This document shows, piece after piece, positions 55,327 to 64,000 of a stretch of 64,000 nucleotides of DNA. The DNA is taken from positions 1,984,001 through 2,048,000 of the forward strand of contig NZ_UGYM01000002.1 in the NCBI RefSeq assembly GCF_900456975.1. Direction: 5' to 3'. Source of the DNA: Shewanella baltica. Lineage in GTDB: Bacteria; Pseudomonadota; Gammaproteobacteria; Enterobacterales; Shewanellaceae. The notes under the pieces were generated by a model, which was not told the DNA's origin, searched no databases, and worked only from the letters and a program-made list of their open reading frames with translations. Positions within the stretch are counted from its first letter, which is position 1, and every line of letters begins with the position of its first letter. A program made the translations under genes and the position numbers.

Positions 55327-57411
55327 TCAGAAATTGTAGCTCAGACTAAGTTCGACATTTCTCGGTTCGCCGAAGAAGCCTTGATCGTAGAAATCGATAC
55401 TGGAGTAGTACTTTTCATCAAACACGTTTCTAATATTCAAGCGGACAATCGCATCGTCAGTAATTTGATAACTCGCCATCAGGTTAGTAATGAAGTAACT
55501 GTCTTGTTCAGAGCTTGCGCCGTTAGGACCTGCATTTTCTACATAAATCTTGCTCTGCCAGCTTAAGTTACCACCCAATGTGAGATCTTCGAGAGCACCA
55601 TTAAAATGATAAAGCGTAGATAATCGTACTAAGTTTTTAGGCAAATGCGTACCAAAGGCTTCACCATTGGCTTTTTCAGACTCACTGTAGGTGTAACTGA
55701 AGTACAGATCCCAATCTTCCGTCGGCCTTCCGGTTAACTCCATTTCAAAACCACGGTTGCTGGTGCCATCCACTGCGCGCATTGGAAAGCTGCCATCTGG
55801 AAGTGGATCTTTAAAATTAGGATCTCTTTCTGCCACATTTTCTTTTTGAACTTTAAATACTGCCACACTGGCGGTGAGTCTTTCGTCGAAGAAATCAGCT
55901 TTACTACCAAGCTCAATATTATTGCCGGTTGTCGGATCTAGGCGTTTATTATTGGCATCTTTTGCGTCTTGGGGCTGAAAGATTTCGGTGTAACTGGTAT
56001 AGATTGAGACGCTGTTAGTGATGTCATACACGAGTCCCGCATAAGGGGTGATGACATCATTGTGCTCATAACCTGGGTCGATTCTGTATTGGCTAATACG
56101 ACTCCCCAGTAATAGAGTCAGCTGATCATGCAGACTGAGTTGAGTGGCGATATAGGCGCCTTTCTGGATCTCTTCAGTCTCTTGAGTAGTGGGGGTTAAT
56201 GGGTAGTTTGGTTCTGCAATCGAGCCATCCCACTCGAAGAAGTTACCAACGCTCAAGGTATCTGTGGTGTAATAAGAGTCAGCGCTAATATCTTGTTTTG
56301 AATAGAGTAGGCCGGTTGTCAGTTTATGTTCTCGACCAAATAATTCGAATGGACCTGAAGCAAATAATCGCGCGGCATCCTGCTTACGGCTTGACTGGTA
56401 GATCATGGGCGATGCACTCATACCTAAACCTGTGGTTTTATCTGGGGCGCCATACAAAAATAACAAGTGGCCATCCATTTTGTCTTCGCGATGTTCAATG
56501 TCGAGTTTGATATCCCAATTATTATCGAAGCCGTGTTCTAAAGTAGAGAAAACGTTCGTGCCATGACGCTTCCAACTGGACCAAGATGCCGCAGTGGTCG
56601 TTGAGCGGGGTAAGTCATTGGCTAGACTGCCATCGGCATAAAAGAGTGGCAGCGCACCCCAAGTGGAGCCTTTAGGATCGCGGTCACTATAATCCGCTCC
56701 TAAAGTGAATAAAGTACTGTCACTTAATCGTGCAGTAACAACGCCATATATTTGCAGGTTTTCATCCTCAGCAAGATCGGTAAAACTGTCAGATTTCTCA
56801 TAGGCAGCTGCAAATCTCGCTTGAACGTCACCATCATCTGTTATGTCGACTGAACTGTCGCCTTCAACACGGTAACTGTCCCATGAACCTAGTTTGGCAC
56901 TGAGATAACCACCAGGTGAAGACTTTGGACGTTTACGAATGAGGTTGATGGCGGCAGAGGGTTCACCTGCTCCGGTTAATAATCCCGTTGCGCCCCGCAC
57001 CACTTCAACGCGATCGAAGATAACGGTATCGGTCGAAGCATCATTAAAGAAACTTGAGTAGTTAACTGGCACGCCATCAAATTGAAAGTTAGTGATAGGA
57101 TTACCGCGGGCACTAAAAAAGTACCGATTAGTTTCTATTTTTTGAGCCGAAATACCCGGTGTTAAAAACATTAAGTCGGCGACATTGTTAAGTGAAAAAC
57201 TCTGAATAAACTCTTGATCTATAATCGTAACCGACTGGGGTGTATCTCGCAGTGTTAAAGGCAATCCCGTTGCAGTCGCTGCTTTATCTAAACGACTTCC
57301 TTTAATACTGATCACTTCAATATTTGCGTCGGATTCTGTCTCTTCAGCGTACAAACTCGAGGCAAATAACAGGCCTGAAATGAGTGTAGCTAATAACGTT
57401 TTATGCATCAT
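55327..57411 (-). CDS. TonB-dependent siderophore receptor
   Basis: Outer-membrane gated beta-barrel importing a ferric siderophore with energy from TonB. 694 residues (start 57411, or the adjacent ATG at 57408, which has better spacing to GGGGAA). Signal peptide about 1-22 (ends LYAEE). The plug (about 45-190) shows LRDTPQSVTIIDQ and RVEVVRGATGLLTGAGEPSAAINLI; a 22-strand barrel follows, ending SLSYNF with a terminal Phe. No N-terminal STN signalling domain, so no sigma-regulator type. FhuE/FpvA-like family; ligand unknown. Divergent from a PepSY reductase with a shared Fur-like box. Confidence 0.93.
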   Translation of the reverse strand: MMHKTLLATLISGLLFASSLYAEETESDANIEVISIKGSRLDKAATATGLPLTLRDTPQSVTIIDQEFIQSFSLNNVADLMFLTPGISAQKIETNRYFFSARGNPITNFQFDGVPVNYSSFFNDASTDTVIFDRVEVVRGATGLLTGAGEPSAAINLIRKRPKSSPGGYLSAKLGSWDSYRVEGDSSVDITDDGDVQARFAAAYEKSDSFTDLAEDENLQIYGVVTARLSDSTLFTLGADYSDRDPKGSTWGALPLFYADGSLANDLPRSTTTAASWSSWKRHGTNVFSTLEHGFDNNWDIKLDIEHREDKMDGHLLFLYGAPDKTTGLGMSASPMIYQSSRKQDAARLFASGPFELFGREHKLTTGLLYSKQDISADSYYTTDTLSVGNFFEWDGSIAEPNYPLTPTTQETEEIQKGAYIATQLSLHDQLTLLLGSRISQYRIDPGYEHNDVITPYAGLVYDITNSVSIYTSYTEIFQPQDAKDANNKRLDPTTGNNIELGSKADFFDERLTASVAVFKVQKENVAERDPNFKDPLPDGSFPMRAVDGTSNRGFEMELTGRPTEDWDLYFSYTYSESEKANGEAFGTHLPKNLVRLSTLYHFNGALEDLTLGGNLSWQSKIYVENAGPNGASSEQDSYFITNLMASYQITDDAIVRLNIRNVFDEKYYSSIDFYDQGFFGEPRNVELSLSYNF

Positions 57412-57473
57412 GATTCCCCATCATAGTATTTTGTGACCGGCATTCTAATTGAAAACAATTACCGGTACATCGT

Positions 57474-57492
57474 ATTGATAACAATTTGCATT
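57474..57492. promoter_or_regulatory. Fur-like box in the divergent iron-uptake promoter
   Basis: ATTGATAACAATTTGCATT is a good though imperfect match to the 19-base Fur palindrome. A second AATTGAAAACAATT stretch lies at 57447-57460. Both lie between the TonB receptor and the PepSY gene, which should be repressed together in iron-rich conditions. Confidence 0.6.
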
Positions 57493-57536
57493 ACCTTTAC
57501 ACTCTCGGTATTAGATAAGTGTTAGGAAAGTCACAA

Positions 57537-58703
57537 ATGGCGAAGATCAGTAACCGGTTCTGGTTTATGTTGCACGGTTGGGTGTCGCTCCCAATATGGT
57601 TGTTATTTTGTTTTATCTGTTTGACGGGCACGATTGCGGTATTAAGTCATGAGATCACTTGGCTCACTAATCCTGCATCCAGAGCATTGAATCCTAATGA
57701 TTTACCGGAAAAACCAGTCAGCGAGCTAATGACGATTGTTGAGAAAGCCTACCCAAGTGCGGCAGTTACTGGCGCTATGACTTTAGAGCCATATTTGGTG
57801 AATGTGGTGATGTTCAGTGACGTGGATAAACCCTATGCCATGGCCTATGTGAATCAATACACAGGTGAAATCCAACAGATCAATGAAGGCATGACATTTG
57901 TCGGTTTCATCAGATCGTTACATGCGTGGTTATTATTTCCTTGGCAAAGTAGTTACAGCTTGGGCTATTACCTCGTTTGTTCGATGGCGCTGTTCATGCT
58001 CGCATCTTTGATTACTGGCCTGATTGTTTACAAACGTTTTTGGCGAAGTTTTTTTGCTCCTAAGTTACGTCTCAATCAAGGAAAAAAGACGTTATTAGCA
58101 GATTTACATAAATTGTCTGGCGTCTGGTCTATTTGGTTTATCGCCATCATGGCCGTGACGGGGTTATGGTATTTAACCCAAGCCATTTTTTGGCATGCGG
58201 ATATTGATATAGAACCCCATGCGCCATTGGTCGGCGTAGAACAATTGCCCTACGTCCATGAAAATGAAGGGAAGCTGGCTCCGAGCGTGTCATTTGCACA
58301 AGCCTTAACGCTAGCGCAAAGACGTTTTCCCGATTTTCAGCCAAGTTATGTGATGCAACCAGAACACAATCGAGACATGTATCACCTGAGCGGTAGCGGC
58401 GATCATATTTTCTACGATCAGTATTCATACAACCTCAGTATTAATCCTTGGACAGGGGAGGTTGCCAGTGCCACATCACCCGAGACGATGACGGGCATGC
58501 AAACCCTAATGCATATTGCCGATCCTCTACATTACGGCACCTTAGGCGGTATTTGGACAAAAATCATTTGGTTTATTTTTGGATTAATTCTATCGGGTAT
58601 GTCGATTACAGGATTTATGATGTGGGGATTGCGCAATCTGCGAGCATTTAAAAATGCAAGCGCTCAAAACACAGCAACTGAAGTCCTAGAGGAGGGATGT
58701 TAA
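57537..58703 (+). CDS. PepSY-domain membrane protein, likely ferrisiderophore reductase
   Basis: Inner-membrane protein of 388 residues. Start at 57537 is preferred (AGGAAAG with 6-base spacing). Four membrane helices: about 10-32, 130-160, 185-210 and 340-365. PepSY-like periplasmic parts lie between. Conserved His residues near helix ends (FMLHGWVSL, RSLHAWLLFPWQ, DLHKLSGVWS, ADPLHYGTLGG) fit haem ligation, as in FoxB/FsrB-type reductases. It is divergent from the receptor, sharing a Fur-like box, and overlaps the next gene by TAATG. Predicted role: release of iron from the imported siderophore by reduction. Confidence 0.85.
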   Translation: MAKISNRFWFMLHGWVSLPIWLLFCFICLTGTIAVLSHEITWLTNPASRALNPNDLPEKPVSELMTIVEKAYPSAAVTGAMTLEPYLVNVVMFSDVDKPYAMAYVNQYTGEIQQINEGMTFVGFIRSLHAWLLFPWQSSYSLGYYLVCSMALFMLASLITGLIVYKRFWRSFFAPKLRLNQGKKTLLADLHKLSGVWSIWFIAIMAVTGLWYLTQAIFWHADIDIEPHAPLVGVEQLPYVHENEGKLAPSVSFAQALTLAQRRFPDFQPSYVMQPEHNRDMYHLSGSGDHIFYDQYSYNLSINPWTGEVASATSPETMTGMQTLMHIADPLHYGTLGGIWTKIIWFIFGLILSGMSITGFMMWGLRNLRAFKNASAQNTATEVLEEGC

Positions 58704-59173
58704 TGGCTGTTACTAACTCAAGCTTCTGGCTAAAAAACAAATATAAACTCAGTGGGTTAATTCTACTCCTACCGATATTATTTCTATATCAGTCGTTAAC
58801 ACCCACATTTCCGCCTGCATGGAAGGCTCAGCAGTTGGGCGAGTTTACCATTGCGCCTTTACCCTTAAATCTTAACGCACCTTATGTGCATCATGATGAT
58901 TATGTAAAAGATTTTATGTTGGTTTTTGAAAAAGGTGAAAAAGCTAATATACGTCAAGGCTACGCTAACATTGGAACTCAGGCTCTGCCGATAGCAGACT
59001 TACAACGCAGTGAGAATGGCATTTTACACGGTAACAAGCATGGCCAACATGTGCACGCCATCGCATCTGAAAAGTTAACCTCGGCCGACAGTCTGTGGAT
59101 TTCGATAGAGAATTGGCAAGGTGAGTGGCAAGTCGGAAAATGGCCACTGCCCGCTGATATACTCGTGCAGTAG
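58703..59173 (+). CDS. Small membrane-anchored protein coupled to the PepSY gene
   Basis: 156 residues from the ATG at 58703, which overlaps the PepSY stop by one base and follows GAGGAGGG. One N-terminal membrane helix (about 15-33) anchors a periplasmic domain of about 115 residues with His-rich turns (PYVHHDDYV, HGNKHGQHVHA). The family is unrecognised, but similar small genes accompany PepSY/TonB iron loci. It may help iron release or metal handling. A terminator follows. Confidence 0.75.
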   Translation: MAVTNSSFWLKNKYKLSGLILLLPILFLYQSLTPTFPPAWKAQQLGEFTIAPLPLNLNAPYVHHDDYVKDFMLVFEKGEKANIRQGYANIGTQALPIADLQRSENGILHGNKHGQHVHAIASEKLTSADSLWISIENWQGEWQVGKWPLPADILVQ

Positions 59174-59226
59174 TACAAATCACCTTAAAACAAGTTTAAA
59201 ACCTAAAGCCCAGACAGCAAAGACGA

Positions 59227-59260
59227 CCTCTTAGAGTGACAAGCTAAGGGGGTGTTTTTT
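59227..59260 (+). terminator. Terminator of the PepSY operon
   Basis: Stem CCTCTTAG / CTAAGGGG (one G-T pair) with a 9-base loop, then TGT6. Confidence 0.8.
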
Positions 59261-59397
59261 AAAGGTTAAGCATCTGGGCTTAAATACGGCTAAAAAATCA
59301 CTTTTCTTGCTGTGAGCTTTCTCTTAAATGGCAAGTTTCAATTGCATGAAACACCAAGTTGCGTTGTCCTTCATGAGTCAATAGCAAATATGTTATC

Positions 59398-59433
59398 CGA
59401 ATCACTAAAATACAAATGAAAGTGATTCGCAAT
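59398..59433. promoter_or_regulatory. Fur-like box and inverted repeat upstream of the second receptor
   Basis: AATGAAAGTGATTCGCAAT (59415-59433) resembles a Fur box. Overlapping it are inverted arms CGAATCACT (59398-59406) and AGTGATTCG (59421-59429), 14 bases apart. The site lies 44-79 bases before the start codon. Confidence 0.5.
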
Positions 59434-59476
59434 AGTGTTACCGTATTGCCACTCTAAATAAACTATCCAACTAACT

Positions 59477-61645
59477 ATGCAATTTAATTTACTTCCTCTT
59501 GCGGCGGCTGTTGCTTTGGCCTTAAACCCTTTACTGGTTTTAGCCGAGGAGCAGTCAACTCCTGATCTCCAAGACCAGAATATTGAAAAAATCACTGTAA
59601 TGGGTAAATACACTGTCAGCAAAACTATCGATACCGCCACTGGGCTTGGATTGTCGTTGATGGAAACGCCGCAGTCAGTGTCGATTTTAACGGCTGAGCG
59701 AATTCAAGATCAGGCGCTTAATACCGTCGTTGATGTCGTTAATAATGCTGTCGGTTTATCGTCATCTAAAACTGACAACGTGCGTAATGGTTTCAATGCT
59801 CGCGGATTTTCAGTGCAAAATTACCAGATTGACGGTGTACCTTTATCTTGGAGTTTAGGGGGGGATGCCGGCGAAACCGTTTCTGATGTATCCCTTTATG
59901 AACGAGTTGAAGTGGTGCGAGGGGCAACAGGCCTACTCACAGGTGCCGGAGATCCGTCTGCTTCGATTAATTTGGTACGCAAACATGCCGATAGCAACGA
60001 CCTGAAGGGTTATGTCGATGTAGCAACGGGCAGTTGGGATAAAAAACAGATCACCGCAGATGTCTCCAATGGCCTCAATGACAGTGATAGTGTACGTGGT
60101 CGCATGGTCGCTAAATACGTCAATAGCGATTCATACCAAGAGCTTTATCAAGACCGCAAAACCATTCTTTACGGTGTTATCGATACTGATATCACAGATA
60201 ACACTATGTTGCGCGTGGGGGGTAGTTACAACAACAATAACCCTAAAGGCGCCATGTGGGGAGCATTGCAAGCCGTATACAGCGATGGCACTCCTACCGA
60301 TTGGGATGTTTCAGCTACAACGGCAGCAGATTGGAGTCGCTGGGAAACCACCAACCTAAACTACTTTGCAAACCTCAATCATTATTTCAACAATGGCTGG
60401 CAATTGGTGGCGAACTACAACCGTATGGAGTATGAAACCACCACTAAAATGATCTACATGTCTGGTTTGCTTGATAAAGAAACGGGGGCAGGATTAAGTG
60501 GTCAGCGTTATCACAGCCACGGTGAGAGCAACTCTGATAATTTCGATTTGCAGCTGAAAGGGGATTATCAACTGTTTAATCGTGAACATGAGTTTGTCGT
60601 CGGTGCCTTATACAGTAAACAAAAATCCTATACGGATACTTTCGAACCCATTCGCGATAACATGAGCGGTTACGATAACAAGCCCGTAGATAACTTTTAC
60701 GAATGGCAAAACAATGCATTTGCAGAGCCTGAATGGTCAACGGACGCCAATCGTCAGCTTAAAATGGACACTGAGCAGAAAGGTTTTTACGCTGCAACCC
60801 GTTTCACCATTACTGAAGCCTTAAAAATCATTGCTGGCGGCCGGATTTCCAGCTGGAATCGTGAAGGAGTGAGCTACGGCACTGATACCAACTTTGGTGA
60901 TGATGGGGTGTTTGTACCTTATGTCGGTGCCTTATATGACATTAGTGAGCAACATCGTGCCTACGCGAGTTATACCGAAATATTTAATCCGCAAAATGTG
61001 ACTAATGCTTATGGAGAGTATCTCGACCCATTAAAAGGTAAAGCTTATGAAATTGGTCTGAAGAGTGCTTATCTTGACGATCGTCTGCACACAACTGTCG
61101 CGCTATTTAAAATTGATCAAGACAACCTAGCAACGCCAAATGGAATAGTCATAATTGATGGCAAACCCGTTACTAATTACAAAGCTGCTCAAGGTACTGA
61201 AAGTACAGGTTTCGAGTTAGAAGTGGTGGGTGAGTTTATTGATGGTTGGAATATCACAGCTGGCTATTCTCAGTTTACCGCAGAAGATGTGGAAGGAAAC
61301 AGCATGGCAACCACAAGCCCACGTAAACAGTTTAAGCTATTTACCACGTATCAGTTTGTCGATTATCTGCCTGAGTTAACCGTGGGTGGTGGTATTAATT
61401 GGCAAAGTGACAGTTACTCTGAAGGCGGCACAGTAAAAATAGATCAGGAGGCTTACTCCCTCGTTAACCTGATGGCCCGTTATAACCTCGCCGATAATAT
61501 GGATCTGCAACTTAACGTGGAGAATTTATTAGACGAGAAATACTACGCTTATATGTCAGCCTCATCCTCAATGTCCGAAGCTTATAGCGTGTATCACTAT
61601 GGCACGCCACGTAATGTGACCTTGAGTTTTAATTACCGCTTTTAA
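59477..61645 (+). CDS. TonB-dependent siderophore receptor (second)
   Basis: Outer-membrane receptor of 722 residues. Signal peptide 1-23 (ends LVLAEE). Plug region: METPQSVSILTAERI, then NARGFSVQNYQIDG, RVEVVRGATGLLTGAGDPSASINLV, nearly the same block as the first receptor. The barrel ends TLSFNYRF with Phe. No STN domain. The two receptors are clearly paralogous, but the barrel loops differ, so different ligands are likely. The start codon lacks an obvious ribosome site; no alternative ATG keeps the signal peptide. Confidence 0.93.
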   Translation: MQFNLLPLAAAVALALNPLLVLAEEQSTPDLQDQNIEKITVMGKYTVSKTIDTATGLGLSLMETPQSVSILTAERIQDQALNTVVDVVNNAVGLSSSKTDNVRNGFNARGFSVQNYQIDGVPLSWSLGGDAGETVSDVSLYERVEVVRGATGLLTGAGDPSASINLVRKHADSNDLKGYVDVATGSWDKKQITADVSNGLNDSDSVRGRMVAKYVNSDSYQELYQDRKTILYGVIDTDITDNTMLRVGGSYNNNNPKGAMWGALQAVYSDGTPTDWDVSATTAADWSRWETTNLNYFANLNHYFNNGWQLVANYNRMEYETTTKMIYMSGLLDKETGAGLSGQRYHSHGESNSDNFDLQLKGDYQLFNREHEFVVGALYSKQKSYTDTFEPIRDNMSGYDNKPVDNFYEWQNNAFAEPEWSTDANRQLKMDTEQKGFYAATRFTITEALKIIAGGRISSWNREGVSYGTDTNFGDDGVFVPYVGALYDISEQHRAYASYTEIFNPQNVTNAYGEYLDPLKGKAYEIGLKSAYLDDRLHTTVALFKIDQDNLATPNGIVIIDGKPVTNYKAAQGTESTGFELEVVGEFIDGWNITAGYSQFTAEDVEGNSMATTSPRKQFKLFTTYQFVDYLPELTVGGGINWQSDSYSEGGTVKIDQEAYSLVNLMARYNLADNMDLQLNVENLLDEKYYAYMSASSSMSEAYSVYHYGTPRNVTLSFNYRF

Positions 61646-61662
61646 GTTTTCCGCTAAACAGG

Positions 61663-61682
61663 GTAGCCGAGTGATCGGCTAC
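61663..61682 (+). terminator. Hairpin after the second receptor
   Basis: Stem GTAGCCGA / TCGGCTAC with GTGA tetraloop, then TTCTCCTG. The T-run is weak. Confidence 0.55.
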
Positions 61683-62000
61683 TTCTCCTGCATATTCTAT
61701 TATTGCTAATGTTTTGATTGCTCGAGCTAGTTCGTATTAACGACTCAGCACTGACATCTATAGATGTTGGACTAAGCCAACCTTTGCTTCGTACCAAAAT
61801 ACAGTTATCGGTTGAAAGTGAAAGTGAAAGTGAAAGAATGATGTGGTTCAACCAAGTCATGGAAGGGCAACACATTAGGTTAGCAGTTTCTCCCTATTTT
61901 TTGCAGGCATTATACTGTTCGCAATCAGTGCGGCAACGAACAGAGTCAATGAATAAAAACGGGTATACTCATCATTAATAACCTTATGCTGAGGATAAAT

Positions 62001-62459
62001 ATGCAAATTGAAACGCTTTATGATGTTATGCAATGGACTAAAAATATCCACCAACAGCTGCATGTGTTTGCGGCACATTGCGCACTGGAAAATGATAGCG
62101 AACGTAGCGAATTACTGCTGGAATATATTTCATCGCACGAGCAGAAAATGGCACGGGTCATCAGACAGTTCGAAGATAATGGCAATAGCAATGCACTTAA
62201 CACTTATTGTCGACATTTCTATGAAAAAACGGCCATACCTATTCATTTAACAGGTGAGCATCCGTTTGAAAAGATGGATACGGATGAAATAGCAATAGCC
62301 ACACTTGAATATCATAAAAATATTGTTGGACTGTTTGAATATCTACAAAATTGCAGTTCTGCACCTTCCGTAACTGAATTTCTTCGCAATATACTATCAC
62401 TTGAAGAAGCTGAAAAGCGGTTGCTGGCACGTAACATGAAACAAATTGACGATTTATAG
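62001..62459 (+). CDS. Small all-helical hypothetical protein, ferritin-like pattern
   Basis: 152 residues from the ATG at 62001 (GAGGATAAAT ribosome site). Predicted four-helix bundle. Helices contain spaced His/Glu pairs: NIHQQLHVFAAH, YISSHEQKMARV, LEYHKNIVGLFEYL, LSLEEAEKRLLARN. The pattern is like ferritin/rubrerythrin-type bundles, but the ExxH pairs are not fully in register, so metal binding is a guess. It stands alone between an iron receptor and stress genes. Confidence 0.7.
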   Translation: MQIETLYDVMQWTKNIHQQLHVFAAHCALENDSERSELLLEYISSHEQKMARVIRQFEDNGNSNALNTYCRHFYEKTAIPIHLTGEHPFEKMDTDEIAIATLEYHKNIVGLFEYLQNCSSAPSVTEFLRNILSLEEAEKRLLARNMKQIDDL

Positions 62460-63227
62460 CATCTACAGTTCGAGCAGGCTCTGTATTTATTCAGTAGTTA
62501 AGAAATTAACTCATCTCAAGCGTTGATGGTAAACTGATATATAGCGGGATTAGCTATATAATAGAACTAGATGCGTTAAAAGCCATATTGAAATCTAGTG
62601 AGAATTGATATTTAACGTTAGTCATATCAAGTGCATTTATTTTGTTGATTTAGTGTGATTTATTATTTTTGAGATTTGTGAGCGACTACATTGATACAGT
62701 TTGTACGCTATCGCACAGACGCACTTTTAAAGAAAGTATAAGTTTAGCTATAGGTTTAGATTGATATATCTTCAACTAGCAAGATTTACATAAACCAATA
62801 TGGCTGCGGTTATTTAATCTAATGCTTTGTGAATGTGACTCGGCTACAGCATTAGTCCACAGTTACAAATAGTTTGATAATAAAAGTAATTCGTAATGAA
62901 TTTTAAATTCACGGTAACATGCTCACAATGGAGCACGCTCAAAGATATTCGCGCAAGATAAAGTTCAATATGGCAATAAATCATTCCTATATTAGAATTT
63001 ATTTTCATTTTGCATCATTATTAATATCAAAATTGATACTATGTGCTTGATGTAAAGCATTGCCAGTGAAATCTTACACTAATAAATCGATATTACTTTC
63101 CTTTAACCTAGTTTTACTAATGCATTTGCTCATTAAGATATTCACTAAAAATCAACCCTGGCTCCGAGCTGATTATGAGCATTTGTTATTTAAACAATAT
63201 ATCAACCACTTCAAAAGGAAATTGACC
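62460..63227. other. AT-rich gap without a recognised gene
   Basis: About 770 bases. A frame upstream of the CsbD start (from 63060) is open but lacks a ribosome site and family. No strong terminator or repeat is seen. Confidence 0.5.
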
Positions 63228-63413
63228 ATGAACAAAGACTTGGTAGAAGGTTCAATAAAAGATGCTGCAGGCAAAGCGCAGCAAAAAATAGGTGAGATAG
63301 TTGGAAACCCCAAACAACAGGTGAAAGGTGTTCAGAAGCAGATAAAAGGTAAAACTCAAAAAACAATGGGTAATGTAAAAGAAGCGGCTAAGGATGTCGA
63401 CAAACATAGTTGA
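63228..63413 (+). CDS. CsbD-family stress protein
   Basis: 61 residues, start at 63228 after AAAAGGAAA. The CsbD family pattern is clear: MNKDLVEGSIKDAAGKAQQKIGE, then GNPKQQVKGVQKQIKGK. Small, highly charged, Lys/Gly/Gln-rich and probably disordered. Relatives are induced by general stress (sigma-B in Bacillus; stress or stationary phase elsewhere). Exact function unknown. It might be an output of the sigma-S switch encoded earlier in the window, but nothing in its promoter proves it. Confidence 0.88.
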   Translation: MNKDLVEGSIKDAAGKAQQKIGEIVGNPKQQVKGVQKQIKGKTQKTMGNVKEAAKDVDKHS

Positions 63414-63563
63414 TGTAAGAGGCTTTACGATTAAGTAAGCACCTTAAGCATAAGGTATGACTACTTTATGTGATTTTTTAAAAGGGTCTTAGTCTGTAGT
63501 GCTCAAGTCATATTGATTAAGATTTCTGGTTCGAGTGATATCCATAATGTCTAGGAGACTCTC

Positions 63564-63722
63564 ATGACGGTAGGAACAATATTATTGGTTGTTTTGATTC
63601 TGATGCTGATCGGTGCGGTACCGACGTGGCCACACAGTAAAAGCTGGGGGTACGGACCAAGCGGTGGATTAGGTTTGGTGGTATTTATCCTCGTTATACT
63701 CCTTCTACTCGGTAAAATTTGA
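63564..63722 (+). CDS. DUF3309-type small membrane protein
   Basis: A 52-residue protein, start ATG at 63564 after AGGAG. Two hydrophobic helices (about 4-18 and 35-50) flank a conserved polar turn PTWPHSKSWGYGPSGG, the DUF3309 signature. Probably an inner-membrane hairpin. Neighbours the CsbD gene (150 bases) on the same strand; both families are common in stress loci. A terminator follows. Confidence 0.88.
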   Translation: MTVGTILLVVLILMLIGAVPTWPHSKSWGYGPSGGLGLVVFILVILLLLGKI

Positions 63723-63786
63723 GTTATAAACCCTAAGTGATGTGATACCTCAATATTGAGTCGTCATTTCAATGTAAACAAATAAT

Positions 63787-63834
63787 GAGTGATGTTTTTA
63801 GTCGTTTAGACATGACTGGCATCGCTCGTTTTTC
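63787..63834 (+). terminator. Terminator after the DUF3309 gene
   Basis: Stem GAGTGATG / CATCGCTC (one G-T pair) enclosing a smaller AGTC/GACT hairpin, followed by GTTTTTCT. Confidence 0.65.
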
Positions 63835-63927
63835 TAGCACAGCAGTGCTCGCGATACTGGCATTGAAATGTCCCATACTGCTAAATAACTTTACACGTGA
63901 GATCGCTTGTTAAGGCGTCGTCCTTAC

Positions 63928-63938
63928 GATAATGATAA
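63928..63938. promoter_or_regulatory. Possible Fur half-box
   Basis: GATAATGATAA equals the first 11 bases of the Fur consensus, but the second half is not kept. Any controlled gene would lie beyond the window. Confidence 0.25.
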
Positions 63939-64000
63939 AAGTCACTAAGCCCGTAGTGATACACTTTGCACGCGAGTATTCAGCAAGGTTGTACGAAGTG

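Noticed and set aside
61718..61978. 86-codon frame with GAAAGT hexamer repeats (61814-61836)
   Set aside because: TTG start, no ribosome site, no family; only three and a half repeat units.
63060..63227. Upstream extension of the CsbD gene with a hydrophobic stretch
   Set aside because: CsbD family starts at the Met at 63228, which has a strong ribosome site.

Overview
The window looks like a chromosomal segment of a Shewanella-type gammaproteobacterium. The reasons are a chemotaxis operon that carries CrsA/CrsR-type partner-switch genes, an EptA that closely resembles the MCR-4 group, a class C beta-lactamase of the AmpC type, several c-di-GMP proteins and PepSY/TonB iron-uptake genes. The genus is inferred from remembered gene content, not from a search. 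No rRNA, tRNA or CRISPR array was recognised.

Layout. 1-12.3 kb: partial Bcr/CflA-type drug exporter, ampC, a DTW-domain tRNA-modification gene, a Tat-exported PhoX phosphatase, a stand-alone tyrosine recombinase beside a perfect inverted repeat, two orphan genes, a recQ-family helicase and ecotin. 12.6-20.2 kb: DmeF-type metal exporter overlapping a His-rich MarR regulator, a secreted prolyl oligopeptidase, eptA and a diguanylate cyclase. 20.4-23.0 kb: an IS3-family element abutting an IS110/IS1111-type element, followed by a PatZ-like acyl-CoA synthetase/acetyltransferase on the minus strand.

26.0-36.8 kb is one long chemotaxis operon (MCP, crsA, crsR, cheY, cheA, cheW, soluble PAS MCP, cheR, cheD, cheB). 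It couples chemotaxis-type signalling to a sigma-S partner switch. The CrsR receiver has Asn at the phosphoacceptor position. CheA carries three FGFFE motifs in its linker. A convergent Hpt-REC-REC-GGDEF protein follows.

38.9-41.6 kb holds a methyltransferase overlapping an HNH nuclease, followed by a membrane-anchored NERD nuclease-like protein. This is the best candidate for an undescribed (possibly defensive) module. 41.7-44.8 kb holds ybiT and a VF530 DNA-binding protein.

44.8-47.4 kb is a scar zone: an orphan terminator, a 3' phytase fragment and an AraC fragment that face apart from a junction, and an intact IS5-family element. Directly after the IS comes a tightly overlapping XRE / REC-EAL / Hpt-like / hybrid-kinase operon, then PAS-GGDEF and a zincin-like gene: a c-di-GMP phosphorelay unit.

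54.2-61.6 kb is an iron-uptake region: two TonB siderophore receptors, a PepSY reductase-like membrane protein and its partner, with Fur-like boxes. The right end holds a helical small protein, a CsbD stress protein and a 52-residue DUF3309 protein.
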